This document shows positions 34,511 through 41,439 of a DNA stretch of 44,161 nucleotides, one piece after another. The DNA comes from Chloroflexota bacterium (lineage in GTDB: Bacteria > Chloroflexota > Anaerolineae > Aggregatilineales > Phototrophicaceae): the NCBI GenBank assembly GCA_026706455.1, contig JAPOYS010000160.1, positions 1 through 44,161 of the forward strand. Reading direction: 5' to 3'. Made by a program: the position numbers and the translations under genes. The notes under the pieces are model-generated. The model saw nothing but the letters and a program-made list of their open reading frames with translations, ran no database searches and was not told the origin of the DNA. Positions within the stretch are counted from its first letter, which is position 1. Each line of letters begins with the position of its first letter.

Positions 34511-35427
34511 GCTTTGGCATCCTCGTCGCCAGGAGCAGTGGGGCTCAAAACAACCAGATTGTCAAAGCGCACGCCGACGCCGCCACCGCCCGTCGCCGTC
34601 GACTGAGCGATGAGGCCAAGCTTGCCGGTCGGATGCCTCGCGTCTTGATAGACATCAAGCATGTCGCCGTCTATGCACTCTCCGTAGCTGAAGGTGCTGG
34701 TGGCAGTCTCGTTTTTCGGGATGCAGACGGAGACTTGAGCGCCGTTGATGAAAAAGCGATAAGCGGAATCACGGGCGACCACGCGCAGCGTATTCTCCGC
34801 GCCAAGCCCTTGGCGTATATGCGGCGAATCGATCCAGTCGCTTTCGCGTTCGCTTATTCCGGCCTCCGTCTTCCAAAGCGAGTAGTAGCCGTCGCTGCTG
34901 ATCAGAAAGGCGTAATGACCGCGGGAATCGGTGGCGGGCAAAAGCTGACGCAGGGCGGCGCCCGCCAAAGGCAGAAGCCGGTCCGCCTCGCAAAGGATTA
35001 TCGCGGGCAAATCGCAGTCGCCCTCCCCGCGATCGCTCGCATGAAATATGACGCCAAAGGCATTATCGATTGGACCTTGGCTGGCGGTCGCGCGTACAGT
35101 TAGATCGAAATCGCGAAACGGATGGCGGGCGGCCGACCAGGTTGCAGTCTGGGGACTGGCTACCGTGAGTTCAAGCTGCTCGTCTACGATTTTCGCGCTC
35201 TGCTGCCCGGCGTACAGATCCCATTCATCCGCAAAGCCGGAAAAAGCCGAGACGTACAGCAGCTCGCCCGGGGCGCTATCGAGGGTCGGCGCATCGTTCA
35301 ACAGCGTCCTGTGAATGGCGTTGGCGGTGATCAAACAGAGCGCGAGTACGACGGCAGCCGCGAAGGCGAGCGCCCGGACGGGAAATCTCTTTCGTCTAGG
35401 GGAGGAGGGTAGGGCGGACTCTGCCAC
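34507..35427 (-). CDS. Membrane-anchored extracytoplasmic protein with a lectin/laminin-G-like domain
   Basis: 306 residues, unrecognised. A short basic N terminus, one membrane anchor (about 18-37), then an extracytoplasmic domain. The pattern FSGFADEWDLYAGQQ...LELTV...FDLTVRATA...AFGVIFHAS...YYSLWK...NTLRVVARDSAYRFFINGAQV...GKLGLIAQS...VRFDNLVV is that of a jelly-roll sugar-binding (DUF1080 / laminin-G-like) domain. Two Cys in the second half (near VCIPK and GECID) could form a disulfide. First gene of the mtaB operon, ending in an ATGA overlap with mtaB. The start drawn is a GTG. No function can be given. Confidence 0.65.
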   Translation of the reverse strand: MAESALPSSPRRKRFPVRALAFAAAVVLALCLITANAIHRTLLNDAPTLDSAPGELLYVSAFSGFADEWDLYAGQQSAKIVDEQLELTVASPQTATWSAARHPFRDFDLTVRATASQGPIDNAFGVIFHASDRGEGDCDLPAIILCEADRLLPLAGAALRQLLPATDSRGHYAFLISSDGYYSLWKTEAGISERESDWIDSPHIRQGLGAENTLRVVARDSAYRFFINGAQVSVCIPKNETATSTFSYGECIDGDMLDVYQDARHPTGKLGLIAQSTATGGGGVGVRFDNLVVLSPTAPGDEDAKA

Positions 35428-35463
35428 TGTACCTGCCGCGCCGAATCTGAAGTGAACGCTGCG

Positions 35464-35491
35464 ATTCTAGCACAGAGAGCGGACGGCGCAA
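35464..35491 (-). promoter_or_regulatory. Promoter of the mtaB-yqeY-pgpH-ybeY-dgkA operon
   Basis: On the minus strand TTGCGC (35491-35486) is followed after 16 bp by TAGAAT (35469-35464), preceded by TGC to give an extended -10. The predicted start near 35457 is about 30 nt from the GTG at 35427. Confidence 0.5.
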
Positions 35492-35564
35492 GTGGCATAG
35501 GGAAAACGGCGGGGCAATCGCATCAAAATCATTTCGCGCCGATCGCCACGAAAATAAAGGAAAG

Positions 35565-35638
35565 TGTAGGGGCGACACTGTGTGTCGCCCACGAAGAAAG
35601 CCTAAATTTTGCGGGCGATTCACAGAATCGCCCCTACA
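35565..35638. repeat. 74-bp MITE-like palindromic element with terminal inverted repeats
   Basis: The element starts TGTAGGGGCGA (35565-35575) and ends TCGCCCCTACA (35628-35638), an 11-bp perfect terminal inverted repeat. Each end forms its own hairpin: GGGCGACAC (35570-35578) with GTGTCGCCC (35582-35590), and GGGCGATTC (35613-35621) with GAATCGCCC (35625-35633). The start motif is shared with the element at 1878. No ORF is inside. It lies in the 340-bp gap between the mtaB operon promoter and the aspartokinase promoter; apart from these elements that gap holds nothing I can identify. Confidence 0.7.
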
Positions 35639-35722
35639 GATTACGAAAGTTGTGGGAAAAGTAGTTGATTTCGGCGCCATTTCAATTTGATGCGATTGCC
35701 CTGATTGAGACGCCGACGAGCC

Positions 35723-35751
35723 TTGACAGCAGGAATCAATTGGGATAAAGT
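35723..35751 (+). promoter_or_regulatory. Promoter of the aspartokinase leader
   Basis: A perfect -35 consensus TTGACA (35723-35728) is followed after exactly 17 bp by TAAAGT (35746-35751). The predicted start near 35758 lies just upstream of the leader ORF. It is the closest match to a canonical -35 in the window. Confidence 0.7.
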
Positions 35752-35767
35752 ACCGTCGATTGAAGGC

Positions 35768-35875
35768 ATGAACGGTATGGATATGTCGGCGGCGGCAAAA
35801 GCAATTATTACTACTACCGCCATGACGACTACGATGCGCATAGGCGCGCGCCGTGGAGGTTTTGGTTTGTTGTAA
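35768..35875 (+). CDS. Thr/Ile/Met-rich leader peptide of the aspartokinase attenuator
   Basis: A 35-codon ORF whose centre reads KAIITTTAMTTTMRI (codons 11-25): six Thr, three Ile and two Met, the end products of the aspartate pathway. It resembles the E. coli thr operon leader in composition. GAAGG (35762-35766) is too close to the first ATG but 10 nt from the in-frame ATG at 35777, so the peptide may start at codon 4. The stop (35873-35875) lies just past segment 2 of the attenuator, so a ribosome finishing translation would mask part of it. It is far too short for a structural protein, and its coding bias and location point to a regulatory role. Confidence 0.85.
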   Translation: MNGMDMSAAAKAIITTTAMTTTMRIGARRGGFGLL

Positions 35876-35920
35876 ACGCAGGCGAACGAGCAGCAAACGG
35901 GCGTATGGAAAACCTCCATG
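35816..35920 (+). promoter_or_regulatory. Attenuator alternative helices (1:2 pause and 2:3 antiterminator)
   Basis: Segment 1 (35816-35824, ACCGCCATG, inside the Thr/Met codons) can pair with segment 2 (35852-35860, CGTGGAGGT) with one mismatch and one wobble. Segment 2 extended to 35863 can pair instead with segment 3 (35909-35920, AAAACCTCCATG), twelve pairs including one G-T. Segment 3 contains the loop and half of the 3' arm of the terminator, so 2:3 and the terminator exclude each other. Stalling at Ile/Thr/Met codons would block segment 1, free segment 2, form 2:3 and permit readthrough. Confidence 0.8.
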
Positions 35921-35934
35921 CGCCCTTTTTGTTT
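35899..35934 (+). terminator. Intrinsic terminator of the aspartokinase attenuator
   Basis: GGGCGTATGG (35899-35908) pairs with CCATGCGCCC (35916-35925), a ten-pair stem with one G-T, around a seven-base loop. TTTTTGTTT follows. It ends about 22 nt before the aspartokinase ATG and lies inside the same transcript, which only makes sense as a regulated terminator. Confidence 0.85.
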
Positions 35935-35956
35935 CTGAAGAGGCGAGGGGATATCG

Positions 35957-37402
35957 ATGGCTAGACTAACGATGAAGTTCGGCGGCACTTCTGTGGGATC
36001 GCCCGAAGCGATTGCGCAGGTAGTCGAGATTGTCAAAGATCATCTGGCGCAGGATAACGAATTGGCGGTCGTCCTATCGGCCATGTCTGGCGTTACCGAT
36101 ATGCTGCTTGAATCGGCTGCGGCCGCCGCGGGCGGGGAGCGAGAACGATACCTTGCCATCAATGCCGCCATCGGCGCTAAGCATGAGGCTGTAATTGATG
36201 AGTTGATCGCTGCGCGATCGACGCGCGCTGCCATTCGCGCAAGTCTAGGCGCGCTGCTTGGGCAGCATCGAGAACTCTGCGAGGCAGTCAGCATCTTGGG
36301 CGAAGCGACTCCCCGCATTTCGGACGCGCTGGTGTCCTTCGGCGAACGACTGAGCAGCCGCGTTGTCACAGCCGTGATGGCAGACCGAGGACTGCCTGTA
36401 CAGCAGTTTGATTCCAATCGCTTCATCGTCACGGACAACATGTTTCAGAATGCGGATCCGCTCTGGGAAGAGACCGAATCCCGTATTGTGGACGGACTGC
36501 TGCCAGTGTTGGGAGCCGGAATTGCTCCCATCATCACCGGCTTCATAGGCGCGACGCCGGACGGTACGCTGACGACATTGGGGCGGGGCGGCAGCGACTT
36601 CAGCGCGGCGATATTCGCCGCCTGCTTGGCTTGCGACGAATTGATAATCTGGACCGATGTCGATGGCGTGATGACGACCGACCCGCGGCTGGACCAGCGC
36701 GCGCGCGTTTTGCCCTATGTCTCCTACCAGGAAATCGGCGAGCTAGCCTTTTATGGCGCCAAGGTTCTGCATCCCAAGACCGTGCAGCCGATCATCAGTC
36801 GCGATATCCCTTTGCGCGTGCGCAATACCTTTAATCCCGCGCATAACGGCACTTTGATCGGTTCGCGCGCGCTGGCCAGCGAAACCGTGATCAAAGCGGT
36901 CACCGGCATCAAAGACGTCTCCATGCTGACGGTCAGCGGGCCCGGCATGTTGGGCGTGCCGGGAATAGCCGGGCGGACTTTCCTGGCGACTGCGAATGCC
37001 GGCGCCAGCATTCTGATGATTTCGCAAGCGTCGTCCGAGCAGAGCTTCTGTTTCACCGTTGTCGATCCGCTGGCGCAGCACGTGAAAAGAGCGGTGGAGC
37101 AGGAGTTGCGGCGGGAGATCTTGCATAAGGATATCGACAGCGTCGATGTAATGAGCGATATCGTGATTATAACGGTCGTAGGCTCAGGGATGCGCGGCAC
37201 GCCGGGTGTGGCGGGCCGCGTTTTCTCATTGCTCGGCGATCACAAGGTCAACGTGCTGGCGATCGCGCAGGGCTCGTCCGAATGCAGCATTTCTTTCATA
37301 GTCGCCGAGGACGATTTAGAGCGGGCTGTTGGTGAATTGCATAACCTGGCGCTGGAGACCGTGGAGAACGACCGCGTCAACGGCTGGGCAAGCGCCCCGT
37401 AA
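35957..37402 (+). CDS. lysC: Aspartokinase (ThrA-like class)
   Basis: Phosphorylates aspartate, the first step to Lys, Met, Thr and Ile. 481 residues: kinase domain (about 1-300) with KFGGTSVGS (7-15), GRGGSDFSAA and WTDVDGVMTTDPR, then two ACT domains (about 315-470). The ACT sequences (VSGPGMLGVPGIAGRTFLATA, SSEQSFCF, GMRGTPGVAGRVF) resemble the kinase part of ThrA/MetL-type bifunctional enzymes more than Bacillus-type LysC. No homoserine dehydrogenase domain is attached. That class is usually threonine-sensitive, which agrees with the Thr-rich leader upstream. GAGGGG (35945-35950) lies 6 nt before the ATG. Monocistronic: a convergent gene ends 10 bp downstream. Confidence 0.95.
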   Translation: MARLTMKFGGTSVGSPEAIAQVVEIVKDHLAQDNELAVVLSAMSGVTDMLLESAAAAAGGERERYLAINAAIGAKHEAVIDELIAARSTRAAIRASLGALLGQHRELCEAVSILGEATPRISDALVSFGERLSSRVVTAVMADRGLPVQQFDSNRFIVTDNMFQNADPLWEETESRIVDGLLPVLGAGIAPIITGFIGATPDGTLTTLGRGGSDFSAAIFAACLACDELIIWTDVDGVMTTDPRLDQRARVLPYVSYQEIGELAFYGAKVLHPKTVQPIISRDIPLRVRNTFNPAHNGTLIGSRALASETVIKAVTGIKDVSMLTVSGPGMLGVPGIAGRTFLATANAGASILMISQASSEQSFCFTVVDPLAQHVKRAVEQELRREILHKDIDSVDVMSDIVIITVVGSGMRGTPGVAGRVFSLLGDHKVNVLAIAQGSSECSISFIVAEDDLERAVGELHNLALETVENDRVNGWASAP

Positions 37403-37412
37403 GCGACTTTCG

Positions 37413-38300
37413 CTAGCTGGCGACTAGCTGTTGCAAGATCGCCTGCCAATGCGAGAACAGCATAAAGTGACCGGCTTGCGCCTCAAGACGCAGCCGCGCA
37501 TTTGGGATCAAGCTGGCCATGCGCTGGCCCACGAAGGGCGAACAAAAGGCATCCGCTTCGCCCCACCAGATGTCGACCGGGATGCGAATCGATTGCAGAT
37601 GGAAGCCCCAGGGTCTGATTAGCGACGCCACTTCGTCAACGAGCAAATTGCTGCCGCCTCGGCGGATTTCCTCCCAGCTGTCGCGGCGGCTCTTGAATAG
37701 GTTGATGTTGCTCAGCACCTTCTGATCGGCATAGGACAAGGACCCGCCCAATTCGCGGATGAATTGTTCGGGCTCGCGCTGCGCGTCAAACCAGATGAAG
37801 GCGCGCATGAGCAGACGAAATAAAGACTTGTTGCCGCTAGCCAGCTGAAACAGGCGGCCGTAAAAGGGATGCAGCGCCTGAAAGCCTAAGGCGTGATCAA
37901 GCGGCGGCAAGGGCGCAACAGCGGCGCAGCGCGTTACGATTTGCGGGAAGCGGTAGGCGCAGGCCAGGGCGTAGGGACCGCCAGCCGAGAAACCCAAGAC
38001 AGCAAATCGCTCGAGCTTTAGCGCCTTGCTGAGCAGCATCACATCGTCAACGACGTCCATCAGGCTGCGATCCGGTTTGCGCGTAGACGCGCCATAACCG
38101 GGGCGGTCGACGCCGATCAGACGGACGCCGAGCCGCGCGAGTATGGAATCGTCCGGGTGTCGCAGGCTGCGGTTGCCCCAAAGGTCATGGAAGATGAAAA
38201 TTGGAGCGCCTTCCGGGTCGCCGTACTGGGCGAATCCCAAGCGCCGCCCATCCTGCAGCTGTGCTTGCCGCGCCGTCGCGATTTTTGCCAACCTGGCCAT
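37413..38300 (-). CDS. Alpha/beta hydrolase
   Basis: 295 residues with a complete hydrolase triad: nucleophile Ser in LGFSAGGPYAL (near 105), Asp in WWGEADAFCSPFV and His in QAGHFMLFSHW near the C terminus. The oxyanion region is IFIFHDLWGNR, with HD in place of the usual HG. A four- to five-helix cap (about 130-220) sits between strands 6 and 7. Substrate unknown; no signal peptide. It is the last gene of a run with the aspartate aminotransferase and the glycosidase-family lipoprotein, 75 bp after the latter. Confidence 0.87.
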   Translation of the reverse strand: MARLAKIATARQAQLQDGRRLGFAQYGDPEGAPIFIFHDLWGNRSLRHPDDSILARLGVRLIGVDRPGYGASTRKPDRSLMDVVDDVMLLSKALKLERFAVLGFSAGGPYALACAYRFPQIVTRCAAVAPLPPLDHALGFQALHPFYGRLFQLASGNKSLFRLLMRAFIWFDAQREPEQFIRELGGSLSYADQKVLSNINLFKSRRDSWEEIRRGGSNLLVDEVASLIRPWGFHLQSIRIPVDIWWGEADAFCSPFVGQRMASLIPNARLRLEAQAGHFMLFSHWQAILQQLVAS

Positions 38301-38375
38301 GCTCAGTCCAATGTCATGTGTTTCGCGCGAAGCTTAGCCCAGTTTGCGCCAACATGATAGAGGGGGTCGCTCATG

Positions 38376-39191
38376 TCAATTACCCGCTCGCGGATAAGCC
38401 GCAAGGATGGCCGGCGCCGGCTCAAGTGAAGGCAGCATGGTTTCGGCGCCGGGCAGCCCGAGCATGGTGGAGCGGCCGCCGTCGAGGTTGAGCGCGGCCT
38501 CAATTGCGAGGTCGGTCCGGGGCAGGTAGGCGCTCAGGTCGGCCAGCGACAAACCCAGAAACGGCGCCACGATGAGCAGAATCCGGCCGCTCGTATCAAT
38601 GGCGATCACCGTTCGACGCGTCCGCTCGCCCTTCGAAGGCGCTCGGTAGGCCCGCTCGCCATTTTCTACCAACATTGGGAAACCTTGCGCCGCCTGTTCT
38701 ATATCGTCGTCGAGCCACGAGGCTGGCGCGCGATTGGCAAGCACGGCCGGCTCTCCGCCCTTGATCAGGAAGCTCCCGCCGCGCTCGTAGTATGGGGCGC
38801 TGCTCTTGACGCCATCGCTAACGATTAAGCCGAGCGCATTGTAATCAGCGTCAAAGAAATTCGCGTTTATGAGTACGCTCGCATTCGGTTCCAGCGCGCG
38901 CCATTCAGACAGGGTCGCTGGAAGCCCGGCGCGGTATAGGGCGCGAAAGCGATAGTAGGCCGGATCAATGCGAATAACGATCAGTTGAGCGAGTTCGTCG
39001 TTGTTGGGCAGCAATCGGCGCCAAGCCAAGCCATCGGCGATCGCTCGCCAGACCGGAGCGGGCGTCTCCGTAGCGGCGGGCAGCGAAGCGATAGTCGGCA
39101 GCAGACCAGCCGGCTGGTCGCAGGCGAATAGCAGACAAGCGGCGGCGACCAAGACAAACGCGCGCCCGAGAATGATCTCGCTCCCTGTCAA
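38376..39191 (-). CDS. Lipoprotein with phosphodiester glycosidase (NAGPA) domain
   Basis: Secreted lipoprotein, 271 residues. The N terminus is a lipoprotein signal with lipobox LLFAC (Cys 24), a substrate for the LspA encoded in this window. The NAGPA-domain landmarks are VLINANFFDADYNALGLIVSDG, RTVIAIDTSGRILLIVA, and the C-terminal ALNLDGGRSTML. Family members hydrolyse N-acetylglucosamine-1-phosphodiester bonds; in bacteria they are linked to exopolysaccharide or wall-polymer turnover, but the substrate here is unknown. It lies 24 bp downstream of the aspartate aminotransferase gene, probably in one operon. Confidence 0.85.
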   Translation of the reverse strand: MTGSEIILGRAFVLVAAACLLFACDQPAGLLPTIASLPAATETPAPVWRAIADGLAWRRLLPNNDELAQLIVIRIDPAYYRFRALYRAGLPATLSEWRALEPNASVLINANFFDADYNALGLIVSDGVKSSAPYYERGGSFLIKGGEPAVLANRAPASWLDDDIEQAAQGFPMLVENGERAYRAPSKGERTRRTVIAIDTSGRILLIVAPFLGLSLADLSAYLPRTDLAIEAALNLDGGRSTMLGLPGAETMLPSLEPAPAILAAYPRAGN

Positions 39192-39215
39192 GCTTCGTCT
39201 ATCAGTCGGCGAAGA

Positions 39216-40394
39216 TTAGGCGAGCAAATGCGCCATCGCGCCGATGCGCTCAACCGCCTCGCGCAGCTTGTTCATATCTTCCGCGAAGGAAAAACGAATG
39301 TGCGCGTCTCGGGTGATGCCGAAGGCGCTTCCCGGTACGCCGACAACGACGGCTTTCTCCAGAATGATGTTGGCTACTTCGTCGCTTGATTTTGTAGTCC
39401 TATCGACTTTGGGGAAGGCGTAGAAGGCGCCTTCGATATCCGGCGACGACATATTTGGAATGCTGTTAAACCCGCTGACTATGAAGTCGCGCCGCTCCTG
39501 ATAGGCTTGGCGCATCTCCTCAACGCAATCTTGGGGTCCATTGAGCGCGGCGACGGCGGCGTGCTGCGTGAAGGTGGCGGCGGAGGTGGCGGTCTGCGAG
39601 TTGAACTTGCCGGCCGCGCCGATGACTTCCGCCGGGCCCGCCAGCCAGCCCAAGCGCCATCCGGTCATGGCGTAGGCTTTCGACATGCCATTGAGAATGA
39701 CGACGCGATCGGCGATCTCGGGAATGGACGCGAGCGAAAGGGCGGGCCTGCCGTCAAAATTGAGTTTTTCGTAGATCTCGTCTGAAATGATGAACAGGTC
39801 CGCTTCCAGAGCCAGCGTGGCGACCGCTTCAATTTCTTCCGAAGAAAGCATGTGGCCCGTCGGATTGGAGGGCGAGTTGATGATGATGGCTTTGGTGCGC
39901 GGCGTTACCTGCGCGCGCAACTGCTCAAGACGCAAGCGGTAACTGTCGTCGCTGGTGGTCTCGATGGTCACCGGCATCCCGCCGATCATGGTGACGACCG
40001 ACGGATAGCTGACCCAGTAGGGTGCGGGAATCAAGACTTCATCGCCGGGGTCAAGCATCGCTTTCAGCGCCAGGAAGAGCGCAAGCTTGCCGCCGGGCGT
40101 CACGATGATATCGCTCATGGGATTGAGGCGCAGGCCGCTGTCGCGCTCGCTCTTGGCGGCGATGGCTTCCAGCAGCGGGGCGATCCCTTTTGACGGCGCG
40201 GCATAGCGCGTCTCGCCATCGCGCAAGGCTTTGACAGCCGCTTCCACAATATGCGGCGGCGTGTCAAAATCGGGTTCGCCGCCGGCCAAGCCGATCACCG
40301 CATGGCCCTCAGCCGCCAGTTGCTTTGCTTTGTCATTCATCGCGATTGTCGGCGATGCGGTAAATTGCTTTGCCAGTCGCGTCGCTTTTGGCAT
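39216..40394 (-). CDS. aspC: Aspartate aminotransferase (class I/II PLP aminotransferase)
   Basis: Transfers the amino group between aspartate (or another amino acid) and 2-oxoglutarate; 392 residues. The Schiff-base Lys near 239 is in NGMSKAYAMTGWRLGW, and the family blocks GGEPDFDTP, NSPSNPTG and DEIYEKLNFDG are all present. It belongs to the subgroup Ib (Thermus/Bacillus-like) of aspartate aminotransferases by these motifs. GAGGAG lies 4 nt before the ATG at 40394, so the longer frame to 40463 is rejected. A TACACT -10 box lies at 40439-40444. It is placed less than 2 kb from aspartokinase, the next step of the aspartate pathway, but on the other strand. Confidence 0.93.
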   Translation of the reverse strand: MPKATRLAKQFTASPTIAMNDKAKQLAAEGHAVIGLAGGEPDFDTPPHIVEAAVKALRDGETRYAAPSKGIAPLLEAIAAKSERDSGLRLNPMSDIIVTPGGKLALFLALKAMLDPGDEVLIPAPYWVSYPSVVTMIGGMPVTIETTSDDSYRLRLEQLRAQVTPRTKAIIINSPSNPTGHMLSSEEIEAVATLALEADLFIISDEIYEKLNFDGRPALSLASIPEIADRVVILNGMSKAYAMTGWRLGWLAGPAEVIGAAGKFNSQTATSAATFTQHAAVAALNGPQDCVEEMRQAYQERRDFIVSGFNSIPNMSSPDIEGAFYAFPKVDRTTKSSDEVANIILEKAVVVGVPGSAFGITRDAHIRFSFAEDMNKLREAVERIGAMAHLLA

Positions 40395-40438
40395 CAGGCT
40401 CCTCGGTGATTCTCTTGAATTTGCAGGTGGTCGCGAGA

Positions 40439-40444
40439 AGTGTA
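40439..40444 (-). promoter_or_regulatory. Candidate -10 box for the aspartate aminotransferase operon
   Basis: TACACT on the minus strand, about 44 nt before the ATG at 40394, with a weak TTTTAT at the -35 distance (17 bp). The longer reading frame would cover this element. Confidence 0.35.
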
Positions 40445-40710
40445 ATCGCTTTGGCTGGCGCATAAAAGGGTAAAGGAACTAGGGATCGAATGCGCCGCCG
40501 CGTTCCGCTCCAGTCAAAATGCGCGCCACTCGAGCAAGAGAGCCCGGGCGAGCTGCTGTAAAATGGGGCCTGGTTTGTCTTCCGCCGGCAGTTCGAGACG
40601 CGGTGTGTCGGGCGGACTTGACGCAATGGCGCGCCTCCAAAGAACCGGAACAATGCAAGGGTGGTCCCGCCGCCTCCAAGCGATGCGCGGCGCGGAGAAC
40701 ATGAATCACA
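40445..40710. other. Divergent intergenic region before the methyltransferase gene
   Basis: About 270 bp between the divergent aminotransferase and methyltransferase genes. TAAAAT (40559-40564) could be a -10 box for the plus strand, which would give a long leader of about 140 nt. GGAGA (40694-40698) is the ribosome-binding site candidate. A tiny ATG ORF of seven codons (40701-40724) overlaps the methyltransferase start. Several open frames on both strands look like GC-rich shadows. No structured RNA was recognised. Confidence 0.35.
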
Positions 40711-41439
40711 ATGACACATTCTGATCTGGCGTCGCAACGCGGCGAGCCGAGTTATGTCTGGCGCGCCGGGCAAGAACGGCGGCTGCAAATGATGGCGGAG
40801 TGGGCGCCGCTTCAGGGCGCGCGCGTGTTGGTCGCTGGCTGTGGCGTCGGCATGTACGCGAGCCGGATTCGCCAGCGCTTTACCGATCGCGTGACTGCTT
40901 TTGACATTGAGTTCAGCCGCGTGCGCATCGCGCGAGCGGGCATTCCTAGCGCCTTTGTTTCAGCGGGCGAAGACATCCCCTGCGCCGATTCGGCCTTTGA
41001 TATCGTGCTTTCGCACGAGGTGATCGAGCATGTCCGCGATGACCGCCGCTGCCTGCGAGAAATGCTGCGCGTCACCCGCAGCGGCGGGCGTATATTGCTC
41101 TTCTGCCCCAATCGCTGGTATCCCTTCGAGACGCACGGCCACTATTGGAAGGGCGAGTATCATTTCGGCAATTCGCCGCTTATCAATTATTTGCCGCAGC
41201 CTTGGCGCGACAAGCTGGCGCCGCACGTGCGGGCGTACCGAACTCGTGACCTAAGGCGCCTGCTGGATCCCGCTGAAGGATTCATCGCGCATCACAGGCG
41301 CATCTACGGCGGTTACGACAACCTGATCGCTCGATTCGGCGCGCCGGCGTTTGTCCTGCGAAATCTGCTTTACCGATTTGAGGGCAGCCGGCTGGATACC
41401 TGGGCTCTCTCTCACTTCCTGGTGATTGAAAAGCGATAG
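40711..41439 (+). CDS. SAM-dependent methyltransferase (class I, Methyltransf_11-like)
   Basis: 242 residues. Rossmann-fold motifs: motif I LVAGCGVGMYASRI (SAM glycine loop), acidic end of beta2 in TAFDIEFSR, the conserved DIVLSHEVIEHV (motif IV region) and LREMLRVTRSGGRILLFCPN (post-I motif). The C-terminal half (HYWKGEYHFGNSPLINYLP, YGGYDNLIARFG) is typical of methyltransferases found in surface polysaccharide or lipid gene sets, so a small-molecule or glycan acceptor is possible. The acceptor is unknown. Its stop codon abuts the stop of the convergent transglutaminase gene with no gap. Confidence 0.88.
   Translation: MTHSDLASQRGEPSYVWRAGQERRLQMMAEWAPLQGARVLVAGCGVGMYASRIRQRFTDRVTAFDIEFSRVRIARAGIPSAFVSAGEDIPCADSAFDIVLSHEVIEHVRDDRRCLREMLRVTRSGGRILLFCPNRWYPFETHGHYWKGEYHFGNSPLINYLPQPWRDKLAPHVRAYRTRDLRRLLDPAEGFIAHHRRIYGGYDNLIARFGAPAFVLRNLLYRFEGSRLDTWALSHFLVIEKR

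Noticed and set aside
40701..40724. Seven-codon ATG ORF overlapping the methyltransferase start
   Set aside because: GGAGA is too close to its ATG for normal initiation, and the peptide has no amino-acid run, so it does not look like a leader peptide.
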